Shown piece by piece: positions 1-7,516 of a stretch of 40,188 nucleotides of DNA (position 1 is its first letter; each line of letters starts with the position of its first letter). The notes below the pieces were generated by a model. It made no database searches. It worked only from the letters and a program-made list of their open reading frames with translations, and was not told the DNA's origin. Source of the DNA: Salinarchaeum sp. (GTDB lineage Archaea > Halobacteriota > Halobacteria > Halobacteriales > SKNY01); assembly GCA_007123105.1 (NCBI GenBank), contig SKNY01000048.1, forward strand, positions 1-40,188, in the 5' to 3' direction. Position numbers and translations under genes: made by a program.

Positions 1-346
1 AATCGCCCGCGAGGTGCCTGGCCCCATAACAGTTGTTGGCATGTAAACGCAGAGTACTCGGATCCACCGAACGTCGGTACGCTGCTGAACGATGGGAGGT
101 TGCACACCTTGCTTCCCGAGACGACAGGCAATCCATCCCACAGTCGGAGCCGGCAAGATGTCCATGTTCGACCTCGTCGGGCCGTTCGTTCCGTCGGTCG
201 GAGGACCCGTAGGCGAACAACGTGGATATGTCCTGGTGGCACACGAGGAAGGCCAACTGGGCATCCGAATGGTGTGAACCGTCTCGGGTTCGGAGGCACG
301 CGACTCGCGTTGCGCTGTAGATCAGAATGCCACCAACCGAGCACCG
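1..346. other. No gene recognised at left edge
   Basis: I see no convincing gene here. Short open frames exist on both strands (for example one at 92-277 on plus), but none has a recognisable motif and the frames look like chance openings in GC-rich DNA. The last bases lie just beyond the stop of the minus-strand sulfatase. No poly-T run long enough to call a terminator is visible. Confidence 0.5.
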
Positions 347-1681
347 TCAGCAGCCGTGTCGGTCGTCGTACCGGGATCTGATTTCCTCGTATTCGAAGCC
401 CGGGACGGCCGGAAGATCATCGATGCCGTGGGCGTAATGTGAATTGAACCGGTCGTCGGTCTCGAGACACCACTCGAGCAGCAGCTCCCGGTGGCGGTCA
501 AGGACGGCCTCGTGGCCGGCGTCGACGGCGAGATTGACCAGCTCATCGCGGTCTTCCTGCATGTCGAACAACTGCTCGGGTGGCCGGCCCCGGTCGTAGA
601 CCGCATATTTGTATCGCGGCGTCCGCACCATGCGAGCCGCAAAGTGCGCGGTGGACGCGGTGACGAGGTAATCACGCCAGTCGGTCGGTTCCTCGCCCCG
701 GGCCGGTTGCCGCAGACTGTATCCCCGCAACGTGTCGGGGACGGTGGCGCCGGCGTACGCACAGATCGTCGGCACCAGATCGAGTCCGTTCGACACCAGC
801 CGGTCGTCGGTGACGTCGCGCTTGGTGTCCGGTCCGGCGATGATGAGCGGCACCCGGACGCTCTCCTCGTAGAGAACCCACTTCTGTTGGAGCCGGTGGG
901 CACCGTGCATGTCCCCGTGATCGGACGTGAAAATGACCACCGTCTCCTCCTCGAGTCCCGTGTGGGCGAGTGTATCGAGGATCCTGGCAAGGGCGCGATC
1001 GACGCGCTCGATCAACCGATAGTACACGTACCGGTACTGGCGCCACTCGTCCGGGGTGGCTGCTGCCATCGGCTGGCCGTCTCGATGCTCCTCGACCGTG
1101 AGTGGTTCATAGGGTGGGATCGGGTAGTTCGCCGGAAGCGGTGGACAGTCCGCCGGCGCCGGCGGATCGACGTTCCCCCACGGGAGCAGCTCGCCACGGG
1201 GCCACTCACAGATGTTGTGCGGATTGTCGAAGGACGCGACGAGACAGAACGGATCGTCGCGATCGGCGCGCAGAAACGACTCGGCTGCCTCGACGACGTC
1301 GTGGTCGTTGTAGCCGGCGATGCGTTCGAATCCGTGGTCCGGACCGATGTCGTGGGCGGGGACGTGCCACTTTCCAGCGTAGGCACACTCGTATCCCGCT
1401 GCCGACAACAGGTGGCCAAGGGTACGTTTTCGAACCTCGTCCGTGAGATGCTGGCGATTGCCGGTGACGCCGGTCCGATGGCTCGGCTCCCCGCTGAACA
1501 TGGACGCCCGGGACGGACTGCACACGGGATTGGCACAGTACGTTTCGGTAAACCTGACGCCCCGGCCAGCGAGCTGATCCATGGCCGGGGTCGAGAGATG
1601 ATCGGTTCCGGCACACGAGAGGGCACCGGCGAACTGTTGGTCCGTACAGACGAGGAGGATGTTCGGCCGATCGGTAGCCAT
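347..1681 (-). CDS. Sulfatase (formylglycine type, Cys), first copy
   Basis: Predicted sulfuric ester hydrolase of the alkaline phosphatase superfamily, 444 aa. The N-terminus carries the first metal-site strand (NILLVCTDQQ, residues 7-16). Cys54 sits in the signature CSPSR (54-58) and would be oxidised to formylglycine. A second metal motif SDHGD and a following QK...YEESVRVPL segment match the family. The TDQQ form is common in choline-sulfatase and phosphonate-monoesterase-like members, but the substrate cannot be read. A TTG lies in frame at 1708, but the ATG at 1681 begins directly before the conserved strand, so I chose it. It starts 27 nt after the MutS-like gene's stop, so the two are probably co-transcribed. 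No signal peptide is seen. A maturase must be encoded elsewhere. Confidence 0.9.
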   Translation of the reverse strand: MATDRPNILLVCTDQQFAGALSCAGTDHLSTPAMDQLAGRGVRFTETYCANPVCSPSRASMFSGEPSHRTGVTGNRQHLTDEVRKRTLGHLLSAAGYECAYAGKWHVPAHDIGPDHGFERIAGYNDHDVVEAAESFLRADRDDPFCLVASFDNPHNICEWPRGELLPWGNVDPPAPADCPPLPANYPIPPYEPLTVEEHRDGQPMAAATPDEWRQYRYVYYRLIERVDRALARILDTLAHTGLEEETVVIFTSDHGDMHGAHRLQQKWVLYEESVRVPLIIAGPDTKRDVTDDRLVSNGLDLVPTICAYAGATVPDTLRGYSLRQPARGEEPTDWRDYLVTASTAHFAARMVRTPRYKYAVYDRGRPPEQLFDMQEDRDELVNLAVDAGHEAVLDRHRELLLEWCLETDDRFNSHYAHGIDDLPAVPGFEYEEIRSRYDDRHGC

Positions 1682-1708
1682 CGTCTCCGATGACCCAGGT
1701 AGGCCCAA

Positions 1709-3733
1709 CTAGCTTTCCGTTTGACCCTGGCCGTCGAATTTCTCCAGCAGCTGGCGGTAGAAGTCCGCCCGGTCGTCGGATGCGGTACTTGCTAAGCTCT
1801 CGACGATGAGCTCGGGCGTCGACCGGGCGTGGTGGTTCGGTACTGGCGAGCGGTTGACCACGAGCTCGCCGTCGACGACCCCCTCGGCCCGGATGCCGTC
1901 GACCCGGACATCGACGTCGGCAACATCACGAATCTCGCCGGCGAGGTGAGAAACGACGATGCCGATCGCACCCTCCCGAAGTGCCTCGATGATACCGCCG
2001 ACGATGATCGCCGCTGCGCCGGGTTCGGTAATCGATTCGAGTTCGTCGACGAGCACGAGTCGGCCGTCCGGGCCGTCGACGACCGCGGCGAACTCCCGCA
2101 AGGTGGCCTCGAAGGCGCCCGCGTCGACGGTTCCCTGGGTAGCTGCGTGGTAATGTAACGAGTCGAAATACTGGAGTTCGACCTCGTCTGCGGGGACGGG
2201 AAAGCCCATGTGGGCGAGGATCACCGTTGCGGCGACGAGATCGAGCACGGAGGTCTTTCCCCCGCTGTTGACGCCCGAGAGCAACACCACGTCGTCGACC
2301 GCGTACTCGATCGGTTCGATCTCGTCTGGCGGGAGGTCGAGCAACGGCGATCGACCACCGACGATCCGCACGCCAGGACCCGAGAACGTCGGCATCGTAC
2401 AGTCGTATGCGGCCGCGAACGCCGCGATCGCCATGTCGACATCGAGTTCGAGTGCCGCGTCGATGAGCTCGCCGATCGCCGGGAGCTGCTCGGCAAGGGC
2501 GGTGGCGAGGTCCTGTTTCAAGGTCGCGGCACGGCGATCACGTACCCCCACAATTTCGTCTCGAAATCGAGTAACTGCACGGTCGTTTGGCTCCACTGGA
2601 AAAGAAGGTTCAACGTCGAAAATCGCCGCCGCACGTTCCCGTTCGTCAGGGGTGAGTGCAAGGGCGTCAATCAGGTGGGTGCGTGCGTCCTCGATTGCTG
2701 CGTCGACGTCGTCGGCGAGTTCCCGTGTGAGGAGGGCTTCCACGCCGGCGCCCTGTTCTGCCATCGACAGCAGATCGGCCCCTTCAATGGTGACGTCGCG
2801 TTCCCGGATTGCCTGGCGCACCCGATCGTTCGCGACGCTCGTGGCGGTAGATACACAGGTGTCGAGGTCGTCGACGGCCGTCTGCAGCCGGGCGAGCTCG
2901 TCATCGGCGACCGGTGTCCCGTCCTCGTCGACGCGTTCAATGGCCGCCGCGAGCCGAGCGAGATCGAGCGGCGGCTCCAGGTCCGCGTGGCGGTGGACCG
3001 CGATGGCCGCGGTAATCGATTCGCGATTGGCCGCAACGGTCGTGAGGATACGCTCCGGCACGGTCTCCGCCGGCGTCTCGAGTGCGTTGGGGTCGACGGT
3101 CACGTTCTCGGGAACATCTGCCCCGGCGTACGTCTCATCGAGGATGGTCACGTGTGCGTACCCGGCCGCGAGGTCACGGATCGTCTCCCGTCGGTCGATG
3201 ATCTCGACACTCAGTTCCGGAATCGCCTCGCGTGCGGCGACGGCCCGTTCTGCATCCCCGGTGGCAAGACACCGATCGCGGACCCGAACGGGAGCTGGCT
3301 CGTCGAGGGGGGCCAGCCCGGCCATCGCGTCCCGGACGGCCGGATCGGGGTCGCGTTCCATGGCGCGTTCCACGCGGTCACGTACGTCCTCGACGTGCGC
3401 TGGCGCCCCGGTCGGCACGAACGTCTCGAGCCGCTTGGCGGCGTAGTCGGTTGCCGTAAACGACGTGAGCAACGCGAGCAGCTCGGCGTGGACGGCGTCT
3501 GCACGGTCGGTGGCGAGAAACGGATGCTCGACGCCGTAGCGACGCCGGATACCGGCCCGGACGATGTTGACGGCCTGCCCCGTCGTGACGCCATCGGCAC
3601 CGGCGAGGGTGAAGACATCCCCCTGCTCGATGGCACCGATCGGGTCCTCGAGTTCGGCCAAGGCCCTGGCCGTCTTCTCGCCGATCCCGGGGATGGCCGT
3701 CAGTTCCATTCGGGGCGACGATACGTTCGGCAT
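1709..3733 (-). CDS. MutS-like ATPase with helix-hairpin-helix N-terminus
   Basis: About 674 aa. The N-terminus reads as a helix-hairpin-helix (IPGIGEKTARALAEL, near residues 14-28), a DNA-binding fold. A long helical middle part is rich in Asp, Glu, Arg and Ala. The C-terminal ATPase has a MutS-type Walker A (GVNSGGKTS, about 487-495), a Walker B (LVLVDE, about 559-564) and a downstream SHLAGE segment. The mismatch-recognition domain I and clamp of true MutS are not evident, and there is no Smr nuclease tail as in MutS2, so this is the archaeal MutS-related group; its exact role is unknown. Start: ATG at 3733; a TTG two codons upstream and an ATG at 3709 are alternatives, the latter directly before the conserved HhH. 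It lies between two sulfatase genes on the same strand. Confidence 0.85.
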   Translation of the reverse strand: MPNVSSPRMELTAIPGIGEKTARALAELEDPIGAIEQGDVFTLAGADGVTTGQAVNIVRAGIRRRYGVEHPFLATDRADAVHAELLALLTSFTATDYAAKRLETFVPTGAPAHVEDVRDRVERAMERDPDPAVRDAMAGLAPLDEPAPVRVRDRCLATGDAERAVAAREAIPELSVEIIDRRETIRDLAAGYAHVTILDETYAGADVPENVTVDPNALETPAETVPERILTTVAANRESITAAIAVHRHADLEPPLDLARLAAAIERVDEDGTPVADDELARLQTAVDDLDTCVSTATSVANDRVRQAIRERDVTIEGADLLSMAEQGAGVEALLTRELADDVDAAIEDARTHLIDALALTPDERERAAAIFDVEPSFPVEPNDRAVTRFRDEIVGVRDRRAATLKQDLATALAEQLPAIGELIDAALELDVDMAIAAFAAAYDCTMPTFSGPGVRIVGGRSPLLDLPPDEIEPIEYAVDDVVLLSGVNSGGKTSVLDLVAATVILAHMGFPVPADEVELQYFDSLHYHAATQGTVDAGAFEATLREFAAVVDGPDGRLVLVDELESITEPGAAAIIVGGIIEALREGAIGIVVSHLAGEIRDVADVDVRVDGIRAEGVVDGELVVNRSPVPNHHARSTPELIVESLASTASDDRADFYRQLLEKFDGQGQTES

Positions 3734-3764
3734 CGTCAATAGGGGTTGCGTACCATGCCGTCGT

Positions 3765-5144
3765 TCAGGCTGGTGCGAGCGGGTCGTTCACAGCCCGCTT
3801 GGCGTCCGCCAGCGTCGCGGTTAATCGATCCCGGACGTCGGCGTGATCGGGGTCGGTCCCGAGATTCTCGGTCTCATGTGGATCGTTCTCCAGGTCGAAC
3901 AGCTGAACGTGAGGATCGCCAGGGCGGACGTACTCGATCAGCTTGTATCGGTCCGTGCGGACCGCGCGCTGGGTGTCGCCGAAGGCGGTGAACGCCGTCT
4001 CACGCGGGCCATCGGCGTCGTCCTCGATGACCGACACCAGGCTCTCGCCGTCGCCGGTCGCTGGTTGTGGAAACTCGAGGAGATCCGCAAGCGTTGGATA
4101 CAGATCGAAATGGTAGGTGAACGCGTCTCGGGTGATGCCTTCCGGAAGACCCGGGCCGGCAAGCACCAACGGGATCCGCACGCTGTGTTCGTAGACGTTT
4201 TGTTTGCCGAGGAGGCCGTGGCGCCCGACTGCCAGTCCGTGGTCGGCAGTGAACACCACGATGGTGTTGTCGGCGAGGCCGGTCCGTTCGAGGGTGTCGA
4301 GGATGCGGCCGACCTGCGCATCGAGGTGGGAAATGATGCCGTAGTAGTCCGCGAGATGGCGTCTGATCGTCTCCTCGTCCCGCGGGTGGGGGGCGAGATC
4401 CTCGTCGCGCGTGTGGAGGTACCCGTTGTTGATAGGATGGCCGTCGGCGACGGCGGGCGATAAGGGTAATTCGTCGGGGTCATACCGGGCGAGATACTCG
4501 CCGGGGGCCGTCCGCGGATCGTGGGGCGCCATGAACGCGCCGTACGCGAAAAAGGGCTGGTCGTCATCGGCCCGGTCGAAGAGGTGCTCACAAAGGGTGT
4601 CCGCGAAGAGCTCGCTCGAGTGGCGGCCGCTCTCGTAGCGCTCGTAGGATCGTCGCTGAGTGACGACTCCGCGTGGATCCCCTGGATCGAACCGATGGGG
4701 GCGACCGGACGGGTAGGCCTCCAGTGGACGACGGTCACAGACGGGCACGTTCCAGTGGTCGTCCATGCCACCGAAGAACACGTTCCGCCCAGCGGCGAAT
4801 GACCGGTTGAACGCTTCCTGGCCGTTGTGCCACTTGCCGGTGGCGAACGTATGATAGCCGGTGTCTGCGAGGGCTTCACCGAGACATGGATGGTCGGCCG
4901 TGATGTTCCCCGGTCCGTCGAGTCGGAACAGCGATCGGCCGCTGTGTATCATTGCCCGGGCCGGGACGCACACGGCTCCGTGTTCTGAGCCCATGTTATG
5001 CGCGCGGGTGAACGTACAGCCGTCCGCGACGAGGCGATCGAGATGTGGGGTATGGACCGGCGCGTCCGCGCACGCGCTGATTGCGTCGTAGCGAAGATCA
5101 TCGGCCACGAGAACGAGAAGATTCGGTTGGTTCTGGCTCGCCAT
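3765..5144 (-). CDS. Sulfatase (formylglycine type, Cys), second copy
   Basis: Predicted 459-aa sulfatase, only distantly similar to the one at 347-1681. Metal-site residues D15-D16 lie in LLVLVADDLRYDA. The formylglycine Cys59 lies in CVPAR (59-63), a CxPxR variant with Ala in place of Ser. The second metal motif is TADHG, followed by LLGKQNVYEHSVRIPL. The open frame extends upstream to 5273, but the extra 43 residues resemble no sulfatase, so the ATG at 5144 directly before the conserved strand is chosen. It ends 31 nt before the MutS-like gene, and all three genes run the same way. No export signal is visible, so the enzyme may be cytoplasmic and act on small sulfate esters. The substrate is unknown; the DD form resembles iduronate-2-sulfatase-like members. 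Confidence 0.9.
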   Translation of the reverse strand: MASQNQPNLLVLVADDLRYDAISACADAPVHTPHLDRLVADGCTFTRAHNMGSEHGAVCVPARAMIHSGRSLFRLDGPGNITADHPCLGEALADTGYHTFATGKWHNGQEAFNRSFAAGRNVFFGGMDDHWNVPVCDRRPLEAYPSGRPHRFDPGDPRGVVTQRRSYERYESGRHSSELFADTLCEHLFDRADDDQPFFAYGAFMAPHDPRTAPGEYLARYDPDELPLSPAVADGHPINNGYLHTRDEDLAPHPRDEETIRRHLADYYGIISHLDAQVGRILDTLERTGLADNTIVVFTADHGLAVGRHGLLGKQNVYEHSVRIPLVLAGPGLPEGITRDAFTYHFDLYPTLADLLEFPQPATGDGESLVSVIEDDADGPRETAFTAFGDTQRAVRTDRYKLIEYVRPGDPHVQLFDLENDPHETENLGTDPDHADVRDRLTATLADAKRAVNDPLAPA

Positions 5145-5290
5145 GGCATGGGCTCGCCGACGGGTGCCGTAAAACCAGGGGTCGACCGAAGCGGTACGAA
5201 CTACCCCACGTGAAACGGGGATACGAGACAAACGAGACAACGTCCCCGGGGTAAACTCGTCGCTCACGTTCACCGTTCCCGACTAATGGG

Positions 5291-5775
5291 TCAATTGATA
5301 GTTGGTACGTCCACGGGAGATTTCTTCCACCCGCGGTCATGCATGATTCCGATGTTCTTTCCCACATTGTAGTCTGCACAGCACCGCTCCTGTTTTCGTC
5401 GGTTCCCTCGCTTGGTGTGACCGCGCTTCTAACGTCGTTGGGACGTATACGCCGCCATACCTACGTGGTCCGGATCCTGAACTCGGCGGCGTTGTACTTG
5501 ACGTCCGCGTAGAACCGCCGGAACGCCCAAGCGTGGAACGCTTGCACGACGGGCATCCGCTCCCGAACGCTCGGTCAAGCCTTCCAACGCGATTGTCGCT
5601 CAGGCGTACGCGATCGGTTCTTGGACGAGCGCCTTCGAGATCCGGTGTCGATAGTCTTGTGCCCATCGGCGTTCTCGGTCGCCTACCGAGGCGATTGTCT
5701 GGTGAGCCGATTCCGTTCCGGTCTATAGGCGGGACACTACCAGGCGAAGATTGGCGAACTCGTGGCCGTCGCGGT
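5291..5775 (-). pseudogene. tnpB: Decayed TnpB transposase remnant (IS200/IS605/IS1341 type)
   Basis: Minus-strand translation in shifting frames recovers pieces typical of haloarchaeal TnpB in the right order. TGTESAHQTIASVG (5681-5722) runs on through a region resembling the RRW...HRISKALVQE segment, then an in-frame stop and IALEGLT. WAFRRFYADVKYNAAE (about 5483-5529) is in another frame. ADYNVGKNIG (5348-5377) is the C-terminal catalytic-Asp segment. The zinc-ribbon cysteines between the last two are mostly lost. At least two frame changes and two internal stops mean it is dead. The N-terminal third, a TnpA partner and clear element ends are not visible. Recognition rests on remembered family sequence. 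Confidence 0.75.
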
Positions 5776-5843
5776 AGGTGGCGAGCAACGGATTGTACTA
5801 ACATGTTGGGTACGCCACAAGGCGTTCACCAACAGGGCCATTA

Positions 5844-5855
5844 CGTGAGATCACG
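5844..5855. promoter_or_regulatory. Possible operator before the toxin-antitoxin operon
   Basis: The 12-mer CGTGAGATCACG has perfect 5-bp inverted arms around a 2-bp centre and ends 11 nt before the antitoxin ATG. Antitoxins commonly autoregulate through such palindromes near their promoters. That it works as an operator here is inference; no clear TATA box accompanies it. Confidence 0.35.
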
Positions 5856-5866
5856 AATACACAACT

Positions 5867-6220
5867 ATGTCCCGCGAACGCGAAGACACCGGCCGATACG
5901 CCGAGAAAGTCACTCTCGAGGACGTATTTGGTGTCTTCGAGACAGTAGATGGACCAGTAGTCACATCTGGCGATGTTGCGGGAGCGCTGGATTGCTCCCG
6001 GGAAACCGCCCGCCGAAAGCTTCGTACACTCGAAGAGCAGGGAAGAGTCGCCAGTCGGAAGACCGCTGGAAGAGTCGTGTGGTGGGTTGTTGACGAACCA
6101 GAGCCCGCGCGAGGCGTCGATCCGGAAGATACGTTCTGGGAGTTCGAACCAGGCGCGTCGGGTGAGTCAGACGTGTCCGAGAACGTCGATGAAGTCTTGT
6201 ACGGCAAGAAATCGGCATGA
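5867..6220 (+). CDS. Winged-helix antitoxin-like protein, VapB role
   Basis: A 117-aa protein with an N-terminal winged-helix DNA-binding domain: helices around VFGVFETVDGPVVTSGDVAG, then ALDCSRETARRKLRTLEEQG as the recognition helix region and RVASRKTAGRVVWW as the wing (to about residue 75). An acidic, probably disordered tail with DPEDTFWEFEPG and DEVLYGKK follows, the type of tail antitoxins use to block a toxin active site. Its stop overlaps the PIN toxin start (ATGA at 6217-6220), implying translational coupling. By analogy with haloarchaeal VapBC pairs it should repress its own operon and neutralise the toxin. It is not a classical AbrB- or RHH-type VapB. Confidence 0.75.
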   Translation: MSREREDTGRYAEKVTLEDVFGVFETVDGPVVTSGDVAGALDCSRETARRKLRTLEEQGRVASRKTAGRVVWWVVDEPEPARGVDPEDTFWEFEPGASGESDVSENVDEVLYGKKSA

Positions 6221-6672
6221 GCGCCGCAAGCGCAATACCTGTATTCATCGACACCGGTGCGTTCTACGCTCGGGCCGATGAAGACGACAACCACCACGAG
6301 GACGCTATCCGCCTGTTTGGTGGTATTCGGGATGGTGACATAGCCTACCGGCCAATCTATACGTCTCAGGCTGTCCTCTCCGAGTTTGCAACGTTAGCGC
6401 TCTACAAACTCGGGCATGGCACCGCAACTACGTCACTACGTGCCATCCGAGAGTCGAACAGCATCAATATCATCCCCGTTGGGAAGCCCGTATTTGAGAC
6501 TGCGGCAGAACAGTTCGAGGACTACGATGACCAACAGATTTCTTTTGTTGATCACACAACCAGCATCCTCGCCGATGAGCGTAGTGTCGAACACATCTTC
6601 GCATTCGATAGCGACTTCCAAACACTGGGATTCTCGCTCGTTCCTGATGATGGAAACCGGGCTCTCGAATGA
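6217..6672 (+). CDS. vapC: PIN-domain ribonuclease toxin (VapC family)
   Basis: A 151-aa PIN-domain protein, the usual length for VapC. The acidic active-site set is visible: D12 in FIDTGAF, a Glu in AVLSEFATLAL near residue 51, an Asp in ISFVDHTTSILADE near residue 110, and the terminal FAFDSDFQTLGF segment. Family members are Mg2+-dependent RNases that cut tRNA or rRNA. It starts inside the antitoxin stop codon and its own stop overlaps the next small gene (ATGA at 6669-6672), so three genes form one translationally coupled unit. Its position next to a dead transposase fits horizontal acquisition. The RNA target is unknown. Confidence 0.85.
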   Translation: MSAASAIPVFIDTGAFYARADEDDNHHEDAIRLFGGIRDGDIAYRPIYTSQAVLSEFATLALYKLGHGTATTSLRAIRESNSINIIPVGKPVFETAAEQFEDYDDQQISFVDHTTSILADERSVEHIFAFDSDFQTLGFSLVPDDGNRALE

Positions 6673-6911
6673 CGGACGGCGGATCGGCGTTCGACGAGCT
6701 CGGAACGTGGGCGACAGATGTTCGCGACGAATACCAAAACAAGACCGACGACCAGTTCGTTCGCGGAACATACCTCGCTAACACCGCTGTATCCATGATG
6801 CTGGCGGAAGATTGGAGGGAAAACGTCGGCGATCCAGGGGCGGATTTAGTCTTGGATGCTCGAACGCTTCGGATTGATGATCGCGTCGTTGGACCGGGGA
6901 CCCGCTCGTGA
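6669..6911 (+). CDS. Small uncharacterised protein, third gene of the toxin-antitoxin operon
   Basis: An 80-aa acidic protein whose ATG overlaps the VapC stop by 4 nt, the same junction as between antitoxin and toxin, which is the main evidence that it is a real, co-translated gene. Segments such as FDELGTWATDVRDEYQN, FVRGTYLANTAVSMMLAEDW and LVLDARTLRIDDRVVGPG look like a folded protein and show haloarchaeal composition. I recognise no domain. It could be an accessory or chaperone-like third component, or the unrelated first gene of a decayed downstream region. A C-terminal truncation is possible because the DNA after it looks degraded. Confidence 0.6.
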   Translation: MTDGGSAFDELGTWATDVRDEYQNKTDDQFVRGTYLANTAVSMMLAEDWRENVGDPGADLVLDARTLRIDDRVVGPGTRS

Positions 6912-7516
6912 TGGAGACGCCTACCCCCGTCACGGATCAGTATCATGGGAGGGCGGCTTCCCGGAGATGGCATTTGACTCCGTTGAGGCCGTAGTGGGCT
7001 AATCTGGTCGTCACGGCACCCGCGAACATCGGCCACCCGTACCGCACCCCGTTGTGGAGCGCTTGTCGAGGCCGGACATTGGCGCACAGATGACTGGAGC
7101 GAACACGAGGTCCAGGCCATGAACGAGCGTTTGACTGTCACGGCGAAAGAAGCTGCCTACCAATCGATAGTGGACGAGATGGCCCGGGGGGTGGACCCAG
7201 CTGGTGGCCCGCGTTAGTGTTGAAGCGTGTTCAGAAATTCGGATGACGATCGAATACTGATAACGTTCTAATATGGGGTATCGTCCCGAATGCTGGTTGC
7301 AAATTGCGGAGGACGTGCAGCGTCTTCAGGTTGTATGTCCTCCGTCGGGCCGGAAGATCCGCCAGAGGGTGAATTCCATATTGGAGTGCGGTAACACAAC
7401 ATACGAGGCCTCGAGCGTGTGGGTTCTCATTCGCGCCCACGCTGTTATTCGTCAGATCCGCAATGGCGAACCCTTGGGCGATGGAGCTCCTTTCAGCTCA
7501 ACAGTAAGATCAATAT
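6912..7516. other. Gene-poor stretch with possible decayed coding sequence
   Basis: No complete gene is recognised in these 605 bases. On the plus strand, the frame 7056-7217 reads without interruption as a helical-looking, acidic peptide (GHWRTDDWSEHEVQAMNERL and following, to a TAG at 7215-7217), with an internal ATG at 7119. Upstream, the same direction gives only broken frames. This looks like the 3' end of a decayed gene following the toxin-antitoxin operon. From 7218 to 7516 the sequence has lower GC and a chance plus-strand frame (7273-7539) that runs into the next gene antisense; I do not call it. Confidence 0.4.

Noticed and set aside
92-277. Small plus-strand frame (61 codons) at the left edge
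   Set aside because: No recognisable motif, ribosome-binding site or promoter; chance opening cannot be excluded.
491-1693. 400-codon plus-strand frame opposite the first sulfatase
   Set aside because: Shadow of the sulfatase gene; no motif, and it mirrors the codon pattern of the real gene.
2210-3742. 510-codon open frame on the plus strand, antisense to the MutS-like gene
   Set aside because: The opposite strand encodes a clear ATPase with Walker motifs. Long antisense frames are common in GC-rich haloarchaeal genes, and this one has no domain.
5533-6093. 186-codon plus-strand frame across the TnpB remnant and the antitoxin start
   Set aside because: Its first part is antisense to the TnpB ghost and its second part is out of frame with the antitoxin; composition is Arg/Ser-rich as in shadow frames.
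6470-7141. 223-codon minus-strand frame opposite the PIN toxin and third gene
   Set aside because: It is antisense to two coupled genes; Ser/Arg-rich, no domain.
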